A stretch of 64,000 nucleotides of DNA from NCBI GenBank assembly GCA_965116555.1, contig OZ220698.1, positions 496,001 to 560,000 of the forward strand. Direction: 5' to 3'. The DNA is from DAOUJH01 sp965116555. GTDB taxonomy: Bacteria > Chloroflexota > Dehalococcoidia > Lucifugimonadales > QGNO01. The position numbers and the translations under genes were made by a program. The notes under the pieces were generated by a model. That model saw only the letters and a list, made by a program, of their open reading frames with translations, was not told the origin of the DNA and made no database searches. Below, piece by piece: positions 28,776-36,910 of this stretch. Numbering within the stretch: the stretch's first letter is position 1; each line of letters opens with the position of its first letter.

Positions 28776-29114
28776 ATGGTCACACCTCTATCGATAGACA
28801 TAACTGATAACGCCGCTAAGCACGTTCGAGAGTTCACCGGCAAGACCGAGAGCGAGGCCGTATCGTTGCGGGTAGCGGTGAGGGGCGGGGGGTGCTCCGG
28901 CCTCACCTACGACCTGGCCGTGGACGATGAGCAGCGCGACACCGATAGGGTCATAGAGCAGCGCGGCGTGACCATAATGATCGATAAGAAGAGCTACATC
29001 TTCCTTGCCGGCACCGTTCTGGACTACTCCGGCGGGCTCAACGGCAAGGGATTCGTGTTCAGCAACCCCAACGCCAAGACCGTCTGCGGCTGCGGGACCT
29101 CTTTCTCCGTATAG
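28776..29114 (+). CDS. Iron-sulfur cluster carrier, IscA/ErpA (HesB) family
   Basis: A 112-residue A-type carrier that passes Fe-S clusters to apoproteins. The three conserved cysteines are C40 (RGGGCSGLTYDL), C104 and C106 (VCGCGTSFSV). GAGG precedes the ATG. The ccmE-like gene starts 3 bases after its stop, so the two form an operon, linking Fe-S and c-type cytochrome maturation. Confidence 0.93.
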   Translation: MVTPLSIDITDNAAKHVREFTGKTESEAVSLRVAVRGGGCSGLTYDLAVDDEQRDTDRVIEQRGVTIMIDKKSYIFLAGTVLDYSGGLNGKGFVFSNPNAKTVCGCGTSFSV

Positions 29115-29117
29115 ACC

Positions 29118-29552
29118 ATGAACCAGGAACCCACCCCGGTCATTGCGTCGCCGCAGGGCTTCTTCTCCGGACAACGCAAACTCTTTATAGCCGTCGCCCT
29201 GCTGGCTATGGCCGTTGGTTTCCTGGCTTTCAACGCCTTTCAAGGCGCATCCGTTTACTATTTCACCGTCGGCGAGGCCCTGTCCGGCGATGTCCAAGAA
29301 GGCGCAACCGTGCGTGTCAGCGGCAAGCTCTTGCCCGACTCCTTCCGCCGGGAGACGGAAGGCACGGTAGCACACTTCTCTCTGGTGGATGACGACCTAA
29401 CCCTTAAGGCCACCTACGACGGCATCTTGCCGGAGCTGTTTTTTAACGAGCACTCGGACATTGTGCTGGAGGGGTCCCTCAACCAGGACGGGGTGTTTAA
29501 CAGCGACACCGTAATTGTCAAATGCCCGACTAAATATCAGGCACAGGCTTAG
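29118..29552 (+). CDS. ccmE: Cytochrome c maturation heme chaperone CcmE, cysteine variant
   Basis: A 144-residue protein. A soluble N-terminus and one membrane anchor (20-42) are followed by an OB-fold domain outside the membrane, with VRVSGKLLPDSF, AHFSLVDDD, YDGILPELFFNEH and LEGSLNQDGVFNSD. The classical heme-binding histidine of HxxxY is replaced by cysteine: C136 and Y140 in KCPTKY. CxxxY CcmE proteins are known from some sulfate reducers and archaea, where CcmH or CcmG may be missing. It receives heme from the CcmABCD machinery and passes it on to apocytochromes. No other ccm gene is in the window. Confidence 0.9.
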   Translation: MNQEPTPVIASPQGFFSGQRKLFIAVALLAMAVGFLAFNAFQGASVYYFTVGEALSGDVQEGATVRVSGKLLPDSFRRETEGTVAHFSLVDDDLTLKATYDGILPELFFNEHSDIVLEGSLNQDGVFNSDTVIVKCPTKYQAQA

Positions 29553-29717
29553 GTTTAAGAGGGCCGCCGTATTCCAGAAATCCTCTATTTTCCGTAGCCG
29601 GAGATAGCGATTCGTCCGGTTCCAACCGGTAGACCGGCATTTGACATATCAGCGATTTGAAAGTAAACTGCCCAAGAATTCAACCACGCCACGTTGAATC
29701 TCAGGGAGGGAGTATCC

Positions 29718-29936
29718 ATGGATGATACGAGTGGTGTTTCTTACTCTATTGGACAAGTTTCGGTCAAAGATAGAGCCACTGTAGATTGTGTCCACTTCTG
29801 GTTGATTGAACCCCCTAACGGGCCTACCAGCTACGGCGTTTGCAAGGTATGCGGTATGCGCCAAGAGTTCCGCAACTCCATTGAGACGTCTTCTTGGAAC
29901 AAGGGCACCATCAAAGCTGAAGACGGGTTGGACTAA
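29718..29936 (+). CDS. Small zinc-ribbon-like protein
   Basis: A 72-residue protein from the ATG at 29718 with a strong AGGGAGGG ribosome site. A TTG at 29694 would add 8 residues but lies before that site. Residues near 23-50 read C-x-H...C-x2-C (VDCVHFWLIEPPNGPTS, then GVCKVCGMRQEF), a likely zinc site. Many bacteria outside model groups have such stand-alone mini-ribbons. The function is unknown. It lies between ccmE and the MidA-like gene. Confidence 0.7.
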   Translation: MDDTSGVSYSIGQVSVKDRATVDCVHFWLIEPPNGPTSYGVCKVCGMRQEFRNSIETSSWNKGTIKAEDGLD

Positions 29937-30014
29937 GGCGACAGGCTGCAGTCTGTTCGATGCCTGCAGAGTGGAGGTAGCTCCGTAGTCCATTCCCATA
30001 CGTTCTAACGCCGC

Positions 30015-31211
30015 ATGACCCGGCCCTCGTTACAGGATGTCTTGTTTCAGAGGATCTCTGAGCATGGCAAGATAACCTTTGCCGAGTTCATGGAGATCGC
30101 CTTGTACTGGCCCAACGGCGGCTATTATCCCCGCCTTGGAGCCGTCCCACCCCCGCAAGACTATTACACCGCCCCCATGTCCCATCCCGCCTTTGGCGCA
30201 TTGATTGCCCTTCAGTTGGAGGAGATGTGGCGAATCCTAGGAGAACCCTCTCCGTTTACCGTGGTAGAGCAGGGGGCCGGCACAGGCCGCCTGGCCGGAG
30301 ACATCCGGGACTTCTCGCAGTATATCGATCCCTCATTCCATAGGGCGCTGCAATATGTAGCTGTGGATAGGACAGACGTCGCTGCGCCTTTTTCCATGGA
30401 GGATGCAGCCGCTTCGAGCATAGTGGGATGCATCCTTTCCAACGAGCTCCTGGACGCCTTCCCGGTACATAGGGTAACCGTCCGCAACGGGAAGCTCCTG
30501 GAAATCTATGTGACCCGGCAGGAAGGCCGGCTTGTTGAGTCATTGGACGACCTTTCCACGGACGATATTCGAGCCAGATTGGAGAGCGAAGACGTTCGTC
30601 TGGAGGAAGGCCAAGTAGCCGAAGTGTGCCTTGAGCTGGAGCCATGGGCAAGACAGTTGGCCACGATGCTGCAGAGCGGCTTTGTACTTACCATCGACTA
30701 CGGGTATCCCTCCGCCGATCTGTACGACCCCCGCAGGTCGCGGGGCACACTCCGCTGCTACTACCGTCATACCTTCACCGCCGACCCTTATCAGCACATT
30801 GGAGAGCAGGACATCACCGCCCACGTGGACTTCACCGCGGTAGCTTCTCTGGGCCAGCGATACGGCTTGGAGCCTTATCCTCTGCAGAGCCAGGCTAGCT
30901 TTATGAACAATCTGGGTCTTCCTCAATTCATGGATCGGCTGCACTCGGAGGGTCTGGGTCAGCGGGAACGCGACGCCAACCGCATGGCGATGCTGGAACT
31001 GGCTCGCCCCGGCGGAATGGGGGACTTCAAAGCGCTGATTCAACGCAAAGGGACTGCTTGCCACCGTTTGAGCGGAGTCCACGGCGCATCCCAGGAGTGG
31101 GAGCAGCACGTTCGAGAACTGCCGTTGCCCCGCTTGAGCGGCCAGCACGTTGATCTGCTGTCGGCCCGCTATCCGCACGCAAGCGAGGATTGGGAACAGC
31201 TCTGGCGGTGA
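30015..31211 (+). CDS. MidA/NDUFAF7-like SAM-dependent methyltransferase
   Basis: A 398-residue protein. ITFAEFMEIALYWPNGGYY and YYTAPMSHPAFGALIA are typical for the family (DUF185). The SAM loop is VVEQGAGTGRLAGDI. SNELLDAFPVHRV and LTIDYGYPSADLYDP follow. In mitochondria the homologue dimethylates an arginine of a complex I subunit, so a role in complex I assembly is possible. The bacterial substrate is not established. It is convergent with the lysA-linked gene, with 2 bases between the stops. Confidence 0.87.
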   Translation: MTRPSLQDVLFQRISEHGKITFAEFMEIALYWPNGGYYPRLGAVPPPQDYYTAPMSHPAFGALIALQLEEMWRILGEPSPFTVVEQGAGTGRLAGDIRDFSQYIDPSFHRALQYVAVDRTDVAAPFSMEDAAASSIVGCILSNELLDAFPVHRVTVRNGKLLEIYVTRQEGRLVESLDDLSTDDIRARLESEDVRLEEGQVAEVCLELEPWARQLATMLQSGFVLTIDYGYPSADLYDPRRSRGTLRCYYRHTFTADPYQHIGEQDITAHVDFTAVASLGQRYGLEPYPLQSQASFMNNLGLPQFMDRLHSEGLGQRERDANRMAMLELARPGGMGDFKALIQRKGTACHRLSGVHGASQEWEQHVRELPLPRLSGQHVDLLSARYPHASEDWEQLWR

Positions 31212-31213
31212 AC

Positions 31214-31876
31214 CTAGCCTGACTCCGTTTCCTCTCCCTCAGCCGGAGTTGGAGGCTGCTTCTGGCTCTCCGCCAGCCAGTTTTGGAACCAGCGGCGGTA
31301 TTCGTCAAGCGCCGGGGGAGATACGTAGAACACCTCGATATCCTGGGGGAACTGCACCTGGTGACGCTCGCTTATCAGCAGCAGGCCCACCTCGTTCTTT
31401 CCCAGCGACTCATCTATGCGCTTGCCGATGTGTTCGTAGCGCCGGTTCATGCCGTCAAAGTACCATTCGTGGAGCTTGGCGGTCAGCCTGCTGCTCAGCA
31501 GTGGCAGCATGAGGCAGCGCTGCAAGTCCACAACCTCCAGCAGGGTTCCTTCGTCCTCGGTAGCCTCCAGGACAGCCTTGTTGCGGCACTTTGACTGCAC
31601 GAACTTGTAGGATCGCTCGTCCATGGCTTGCAGCCTGAGCAGCCCCTCATCCTCCCCCGCGGCGATGTTCTCATGGAAGATGCGCTTGACGGGGCCCAGC
31701 CGGTTTTCCAGGGACTCCACCTGCGATTGCATCTGTACCCAGTACTTCTGAAGCAGGGTCTGTCCCTCTTTCAGTTGTTCCGGCGTGCCGAAGACAAGGG
31801 GTATCAGCAGCAGCTTGCGCTTTCCCTGGAACTGATCCGCTTCGGGCCGCTCTATCCTGCCCAGCTGCTCAGTCAT
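31214..31876 (-). CDS. Conserved-looking hypothetical protein co-transcribed with lysA
   Basis: A 220-residue soluble protein, mostly helical by composition in the middle (YWVQMQSQVESLENRLGPV), with a beta-rich region (EVGLLLISERHQVQ) and a conserved-looking end (DIEVFYVSPPALDEYRRWFQ). It starts 4 bases after the lysA stop. It does not contain a signal peptide or membrane segment. I do not recognise a family. Confidence 0.75.
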   Translation of the reverse strand: MTEQLGRIERPEADQFQGKRKLLLIPLVFGTPEQLKEGQTLLQKYWVQMQSQVESLENRLGPVKRIFHENIAAGEDEGLLRLQAMDERSYKFVQSKCRNKAVLEATEDEGTLLEVVDLQRCLMLPLLSSRLTAKLHEWYFDGMNRRYEHIGKRIDESLGKNEVGLLLISERHQVQFPQDIEVFYVSPPALDEYRRWFQNWLAESQKQPPTPAEGEETESG

Positions 31877-31880
31877 GGAA

Positions 31881-33197
31881 TCACACCACGTCGGCGGCCA
31901 TGATGTCCTGGTAGGTTTCGCGGCGGCGTATCAACCTGCTGGAACCGTCTTTCACCAGCACCACGGCCGGCCTTGGCGTCATATTGTAGTTGCTGGACAT
32001 TGGGATGGCGTAAGCCCCCGCGGCAGGCATGGCTATGATGTCTCCGGGTTCCGTTGGCGCAAGGTCTACGTTTGCCGCAAGGACGTCGCCGGATTCACAG
32101 TATCTGCCTGCTATGGTTACCCTGGAGGATGGCTCCGTAAGCATCCTGTTGGCTACAACCGCCTCATAGGAGGCCTGGTATAGGGCAGGTCTTATGTTGT
32201 CGCCCATGCCGCCGTCCACGCTGAGGTACGTTCTCACGCCCGGTATGACCTTGCTGGCTCCGCAGGTGTATACGGCGACGCCCGCCGGTCCTATTATGGA
32301 ACGCCCTGGTTCTATGAACACCCTGGGCCGGGGCAGGTCGAGGTCGTCGCACGCCTCTGACAGAGAGGAAACCAGGGCCTCGGCGAACTCACCCGCAGAG
32401 GGCGGGCGCTGGTCCCTGGTGTATGCAATGCCGAATCCTCCGCCGGGACTGAACTCCTCAAGATTCAAACCCTCTTCACGCATGGCTGAAGCGAACTCCA
32501 ACGCAATGCGTATGGCCTTCTGGTACGGTTGAGTCTCGAAGAGCTGCGAACCGATGTGGCAGTGCAGCCCGATCAGCTTCAAGTGCGGTGACGACATGGC
32601 TTTCCTCACCGCTTTCTCGGCGTCGCCGGTATCTATGGAGAATCCGAATTTGCTGTCCAGGATACCGGTCGAGATGTAGCTATGGGTATGCGGGTCAACC
32701 GAGGGGGACACCCTGATCAGGACCTCCTGCTCGCGCCCCGCTTCCTTAGCCACCTCTTCCAGCAGGTCGATCTCATGGAAGCTGTCGACAACTATACGAC
32801 CCACGCCCCAGGCCATCGCCTCCGCCAGTTCAGGACGGCTCTTGTTGTTCCCGTGGAAGTAGACGGTTTCGGGAGACGCCCCTCCCGCTTTTGCCACCTC
32901 TACCTCTCCGCCTGAAACCACGTCTATGCCCAGGCCCTCCTCAACGATGATCCTGGTCAGGGCTATGTTGGAGAAGGCTTTGGAGCCGTACAGGACCAGG
33001 CTGTCCGGATAGCGCTGTTTCAGCTCTTCACGGAAGGTGCGGCAGCGGTTGCGCACCGTCTCCTCGTCGATCAGGTAGAGAGGGGTCCCGTACTCTGAGG
33101 CCAGATCCACAACGCTGCACCCGCCGATGACCAGGTGACCCTGCTCGTCTATGGAGGAAGTATCGGGGAACACGTTTTGGGCTGCAAACCTTGTCAT
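31881..33197 (-). CDS. lysA: Diaminopimelate decarboxylase
   Basis: A 438-residue fold-type III PLP enzyme making lysine from meso-diaminopimelate. The PLP lysine is K73 in LYGSKAFSN. GLHCHIGSQLFE, the glycine loop FSPGGGFGIAY and CESGDVLA (catalytic cysteine) are all present. Length and order are normal. It heads a two-gene operon with the 220-residue unknown protein. Confidence 0.95.
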   Translation of the reverse strand: MTRFAAQNVFPDTSSIDEQGHLVIGGCSVVDLASEYGTPLYLIDEETVRNRCRTFREELKQRYPDSLVLYGSKAFSNIALTRIIVEEGLGIDVVSGGEVEVAKAGGASPETVYFHGNNKSRPELAEAMAWGVGRIVVDSFHEIDLLEEVAKEAGREQEVLIRVSPSVDPHTHSYISTGILDSKFGFSIDTGDAEKAVRKAMSSPHLKLIGLHCHIGSQLFETQPYQKAIRIALEFASAMREEGLNLEEFSPGGGFGIAYTRDQRPPSAGEFAEALVSSLSEACDDLDLPRPRVFIEPGRSIIGPAGVAVYTCGASKVIPGVRTYLSVDGGMGDNIRPALYQASYEAVVANRMLTEPSSRVTIAGRYCESGDVLAANVDLAPTEPGDIIAMPAAGAYAIPMSSNYNMTPRPAVVLVKDGSSRLIRRRETYQDIMAADVV

Positions 33198-33231
33198 GGG
33201 TTGACCATGTTACGCAGGGTCTGATGTAGTG

Positions 33232-33537
33232 TCAACGCCGCCCCGCCGCCGTCGGCAGTTCCCGCACCCTGTCGCCCGTCTGCCGCTCGGCAAGCGCCAG
33301 ATCATACTGTGTCTGGAGATTCAGCCAGAACTGCGGCTCGACACCGAACCAGTGGCCGAAGCGCAGCGCCGTATCTCCGGTGATGGAGCGTTTGCCCGAG
33401 ATGATCTGGCTGATTCGATTGGGCGGCACGTCGATCTCCCTGGCGAACGCCGTTGGCGTGACTCCCATCTCCGCCAGCTCATCCTTCAGAACTTCACCTG
33501 GCCGAACCATTCTCCTAAACGTCACGATGTCCTCCAT
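33232..33537 (-). CDS. higA: HigA-type antitoxin (XRE family), toxin partner lost
   Basis: A 101-residue helix-turn-helix protein: RPGEVLKDELAEMGVTPTAF, then DVPPNRISQIISGKRSIT (recognition helix) and ALRFGHWFGVEPQFWLNLQ match HigA/VapI antitoxins. It normally neutralises HigB and represses its own operon. Only a 7-codon remnant of a HigB-like C-terminus lies upstream. The ATG has no ribosome site of its own, which fits former coupling to higB. It may now be a free regulator or decaying. Confidence 0.85.
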   Translation of the reverse strand: MEDIVTFRRMVRPGEVLKDELAEMGVTPTAFAREIDVPPNRISQIISGKRSITGDTALRFGHWFGVEPQFWLNLQTQYDLALAERQTGDRVRELPTAAGRR

Positions 33538-33539
33538 CT

Positions 33540-33560
33540 CTAGTGATAATCCACAATTTC
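33540..33560 (-). pseudogene. Possible remnant of the higB toxin C-terminus
   Basis: The codons immediately upstream of higA read E-I-V-D-Y-H-stop, the usual C-terminal end of HigB toxins, with the stop two bases before the higA ATG as in intact higBA operons. Upstream of this the frame no longer resembles HigB and soon meets palindromic repeats. The match is only six residues, so it may be chance. Confidence 0.35.
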
Positions 33561-33604
33561 ATGCCCTAACAAACGTATCGCCATGGACGCTGTACGTCAA
33601 TCGT

Positions 33605-33664
33605 CACTCCCGCGTAGTCTGGAGCCCGCACCCCCATGGATTCCCGATCGGGGTCGGGAATGAC
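33605..33664. repeat. TGGATnCCCG...CGGGnATGAC palindromic element
   Basis: CACTCCCGCG...GGAGCCCGCACCCCC is followed by TGGATTCCCGATCGGGG and TCGGGAATGAC. The same layout appears at 36723-36784 and inside long-repeat copy A (11839-11909). It is a dispersed, non-coding palindromic repeat of the type often seen in intergenic DNA. Confidence 0.6.
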
Positions 33665-33673
33665 AGGCTTGTT

Positions 33674-33797
33674 GTCGTTCTGAGGAGAGAAGCGACGAAG
33701 AATCCAGGGCCGTACGTCTCGGACACGCCGGCCTTGTGGGCGGAGGTTTTGGATTCTTCGCCTGCCTGTCTGTAGCAGACAGGCGGCTCAGAATGAC
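33674..33797. repeat. MITE-like nested palindrome
   Basis: Outer arms GTCGTTCTGAG (33674-33684) and CTCAGAATGAC (33787-33797) are inverted repeats with one mismatch. Inner arms CGAAGAATCCA (33696-33706) and TGGATTCTTCG (33750-33760) are perfect. A 9-bp hairpin, GCCTGTCTG with CAGACAGGC, lies further in. The 124-base unit has no coding capacity and resembles a miniature mobile element. Confidence 0.6.
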
Positions 33798-33862
33798 AGT
33801 TGGCTAGGCTCAGGAAGAGCGGAAGCCCACCCACCTAGATTCCCGCCCGCCTGCTTGCCCGT

Positions 33863-33891
33863 TTGTCCGTCTGCCCGTCAGGCGGTATAAT
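33863..33891 (+). promoter_or_regulatory. Candidate proB promoter
   Basis: TTGTCC (33863-33868), a 17-base spacer and a perfect TATAAT (33886-33891). The box ends 2 bases before the ATG at 33894, so transcription would start inside the annotated first codons. Confidence 0.5.
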
Positions 33892-33893
33892 TC

Positions 33894-35081
33894 ATGCAGA
33901 TTTCCCAGCAGGTTGACAGTTTGACAGTGCAAAACTCCAAGGTAGGACGCCAGGCTTCCAGGGGCAAGCTCCGCATAGTTGCCAAGGCGGGCACCAACGT
34001 GCTCACAGGCGGCTCGGGATCGCTTGACCTTGGCGTGATGAGGTCGCTGGTCGACCAGATAGCGGGTGTTCATGCACAGGGAAACGAGGTCTTGTTCGTA
34101 ACCTCGGGAGCGGTGGCCGCCGGTCGGGAGGTGTTGGGAGGGCTCAAGCAGCAACGCGACGTTCCGTTCCGGCAGATCCTCGCTTCGGTCGGTCAGAGCC
34201 GCCTCATGCATACCTATCAGGAGATGTTCTCCCGGCACAATATCGTCGTATCACAGGCGCTTCTCACCCGCTCAGATATCGACGACTGGCAGGGATATCT
34301 CAACGTTAGGGATACCCTGCTGTCGCTGCTTCATATGGGTGTGGTGCCCATTATCAATGAGAACGACGTAGTGAACAGCGAAGAGCTTGGGACTGAAGTC
34401 TTTGGTGACAACGATACCCTTTCCGCGCTGGTGTCCAACCTGGTAGATGCCGATATGCTGGTCATGCTCACCGATATTCCCGGCCTCTACACCGCGGACC
34501 CCGCCCTGGACCCTAGCGCCGAGCTTATTCCCGTGATGGACGACACCAACGCGGAGCATCTTCTCAATACCTTGACTCAGAATGAGGTGAGGCATCCCTG
34601 GAGCCGCGGCGGCATGAAGGCCAAGGTGGAGGCTGCGCTCCTGGCGACTCGCTGGGGCGTGGAGGTAGTGATAACCAGCGGCAGAACGCCGGAAGGCCTG
34701 CAGCAGGCTATCGACGGAGAAGCCGTGGGCACCGTGTTCAGACCTACTGCCAACAAAGTGGAGAGCAGGAAGCGCTGGTTCCTCAGCGGGCTCTCCGCCA
34801 GGGGCGAAATCCTAGTCGACAACGGCGCGGCGCAGGCTCTGAAGTCAAAGAACAGCAGCCTTCTGCCCGTGGGCGTTACGGAAGTGCACGGCAACTTCGA
34901 CCGCCGCGAGGTGGTGCTAATTGTCGATAAAGACGGCAAGCGCGTGGCATGCGGCGTGAGCAACTATTCGGCCCAGGAAGTGGCCGCGATAAGGGGACTG
35001 AATTCAAGCAAGATACAGGAAACCCTGGGACACCAGTACGGTGAAGAAGTGGTGCATCGTAACAATTTGGCTCTGCTGTAG
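33894..35081 (+). CDS. proB: Glutamate 5-kinase
   Basis: A 395-residue enzyme for the first step of proline synthesis. The amino acid kinase domain shows RIVAKAGTNVLTGG, LFVTSGAVAAGREVLGG, INENDVV and GDNDTLSALVSNLVDADML. A C-terminal PUA domain starts near 300. The listed ATG at 33894 directly abuts a perfect -10 box. The real start may be the TTG at 33921, with AGCAGG 8 bases upstream, which also fits the usual ProB N-terminus better. It is followed by proA after 25 bases. Confidence 0.93.
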   Translation: MQISQQVDSLTVQNSKVGRQASRGKLRIVAKAGTNVLTGGSGSLDLGVMRSLVDQIAGVHAQGNEVLFVTSGAVAAGREVLGGLKQQRDVPFRQILASVGQSRLMHTYQEMFSRHNIVVSQALLTRSDIDDWQGYLNVRDTLLSLLHMGVVPIINENDVVNSEELGTEVFGDNDTLSALVSNLVDADMLVMLTDIPGLYTADPALDPSAELIPVMDDTNAEHLLNTLTQNEVRHPWSRGGMKAKVEAALLATRWGVEVVITSGRTPEGLQQAIDGEAVGTVFRPTANKVESRKRWFLSGLSARGEILVDNGAAQALKSKNSSLLPVGVTEVHGNFDRREVVLIVDKDGKRVACGVSNYSAQEVAAIRGLNSSKIQETLGHQYGEEVVHRNNLALL

Positions 35082-35106
35082 AGATGACATAGAAAAGGCG
35101 TAACTA

Positions 35107-36387
35107 ATGACCGCAATAGATTTATCTCAAGACCTGATTGCTCTGGGAGAGAAAGCCAGGGCTGCATCGCGCGCGCTGGCCAAGTCGAACGCCCAGGCCA
35201 AGAACAGGGCGTTACTCAACATTGCGGACGCCCTGATATCCCGCCAGGAAGAAGTGCTGGAGGCCAACCACGCCGACTACGAAGCCGCCAAGAACAAGGG
35301 CCCCGTCGAGGCTCCCCTGGACCGCTTGCTGCTCACTGCGGAGCGGCTTGCCGCCATGGCCGACGACGTGCGGAGTATCCAAAGGCTGACCGATCCCGTT
35401 GGAGAGCAGTTCGATGTGCGGACGTTGCCCAACGGCCTCATTTTGGGCAAACGGCGGGTGCCCCTGGGTGTGATTGGAACCATCTACGAAAGCCGGCCAA
35501 ACGTCACCGTGGATATAGCCGCGCTCTGCCTAAAGGCTGGCAACGCCGTCATACTGCGCGGAGGTACGGAGGCATTCAACTCCAACAAGGCCTTGGCCGG
35601 ATTGATAAGAGACGCCATAGCCGAAGCGGGGTTGCCGGTTGACGCCGTGCAGTTCGTCGAAAACACGGACAGGGCGTTGGTGACCCAGATGCTGGGAATG
35701 AACCAATACATAGACCTGCTGATTCCCAGGGGTGGGGCTGGATTGATCCGCCTCGTTGCGGAACAGGCTGCCATGCCCGCGGTGACGGGAGGAATAGGCG
35801 TGTGCCACACCTATGTCGATGCCGCTGCGGACCTGGACAAAGCTGTGGCAATTGCATTCAATGCCAAGGTGCAGCGGCCAACCGTGTGCAACGCTCTGGA
35901 CACGCTGCTTGTCCATTCAAAGATAGCGCCGGAATTCCTGCCCAACATAGCTGGTGAGTGGCTCAAGGCGGGGGTCACCCTCCACGTGGACAACCGCGCA
36001 ATGAGCATTCTTGGCCCCTTGGAGGAGCAGCGCATCGTTCCCGCAGAGGAGTGCGACTGGGGCAACGAATATCTATCGCTGGACGCCGCGGTGAAGGTGG
36101 TCGACTCCCTGGACGAAGCGTTGCTGCACATAGAGGAGCACGGTTCGGGCCATTCCGAGGCCGTAGTCACGGACGACTACTCGGCGGCGATGCGTTTCCT
36201 GGATGAGGTGGACGCCGCGGCGGTGTTCGTCAATGCCAGTACCCGCTTCACCGACGGCGCTGAGTTCGGACTGGGCGCGGAGGTGGCAATCAGCACCGAT
36301 AAGATGCACGCCCGTGGTCCCATGGGCCTGAGAGAGATCACATCTTACAAGTGGACAGTACTGGGCAACGGCCAAGTCAAAGCCTAG
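35107..36387 (+). CDS. proA: Gamma-glutamyl phosphate reductase
   Basis: A 426-residue NADPH-dependent enzyme for proline synthesis step two. The catalytic cysteine is in QRPTVCNALDTLLVH. VPLGVIGTIYESRPNVT and FTDGAEFGLGAEVAIST are ProA signatures. It forms an operon with proB and the 101-residue unknown protein that starts 12 bases after its stop. Confidence 0.96.
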   Translation: MTAIDLSQDLIALGEKARAASRALAKSNAQAKNRALLNIADALISRQEEVLEANHADYEAAKNKGPVEAPLDRLLLTAERLAAMADDVRSIQRLTDPVGEQFDVRTLPNGLILGKRRVPLGVIGTIYESRPNVTVDIAALCLKAGNAVILRGGTEAFNSNKALAGLIRDAIAEAGLPVDAVQFVENTDRALVTQMLGMNQYIDLLIPRGGAGLIRLVAEQAAMPAVTGGIGVCHTYVDAAADLDKAVAIAFNAKVQRPTVCNALDTLLVHSKIAPEFLPNIAGEWLKAGVTLHVDNRAMSILGPLEEQRIVPAEECDWGNEYLSLDAAVKVVDSLDEALLHIEEHGSGHSEAVVTDDYSAAMRFLDEVDAAAVFVNASTRFTDGAEFGLGAEVAISTDKMHARGPMGLREITSYKWTVLGNGQVKA

Positions 36388-36399
36388 GAAGGATAAACC

Positions 36400-36705
36400 A
36401 TGCCTGACTATTTCTTCGAGCGCGAATGCCGCACGCCTTACTCGGAGGCGTTCCACATCCTGGAGGATGAAGCGCCCATAGGCCACCTGGACATGCACTT
36501 TGCCGCAAACATGGTCCACGCCACCCTGTGCGTATCGGAAAGCCTGACCAGGGAAGCTATTGAAGAGCTTGTCCATACCATAGATGAGGAGCTGCTGGAC
36601 GTGGTCGGCGTCGCCAGGGAAGAGTTCGTCGTACACGTACACCAGGGCCGCGAGCTGGGCATATACAGCAACCAGAGCTTCGGCCAGAACGGAGAGGGGC
36701 GCTAG
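36400..36705 (+). CDS. Small hypothetical protein of the proBA operon
   Basis: A 101-residue acidic protein. AAGGA lies before the ATG. The sequence reads as an alpha/beta mix (PIGHLDMHFAANMVHATL, then SESLTREAIEELVHTIDEEL and EEFVVHVHQGRELG). No family is recognised. The short distance to proA suggests a shared transcript. Confidence 0.65.
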   Translation: MPDYFFERECRTPYSEAFHILEDEAPIGHLDMHFAANMVHATLCVSESLTREAIEELVHTIDEELLDVVGVAREEFVVHVHQGRELGIYSNQSFGQNGEGR

Positions 36706-36722
36706 ATCGGCGCACCAACGTC

Positions 36723-36811
36723 GCTCCCGTGCAGACGGGAGCCCACACCCCCGCCTCTTTGGATGCCCGTCGTCACGGGCATGACCCTTCGGCTACGCTC
36801 AGGGTAAACTC
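36723..36811. repeat. Palindromic repeat cluster
   Basis: Two 8-bp hairpins, GCTCCCGT with ACGGGAGC (36723-36742) and ATGCCCGT with ACGGGCAT (36763-36782), are followed by CCTTCGGCTACGCTCAGGGTAAACTC. The layout matches 33605-33664. The remaining bases to 36910 show only low-complexity CTGTCTGCCCGTCTG-like DNA. Confidence 0.55.
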
Positions 36812-36910
36812 TCCCCACCGCCGTCGCCAGATTGCATAGTTCCTCGCAACGACGAAAGACGGCTGTCTGCCCGTCTGCTATCATGGGCTGAAAACCTGGG
36901 AGGCGCAGAG

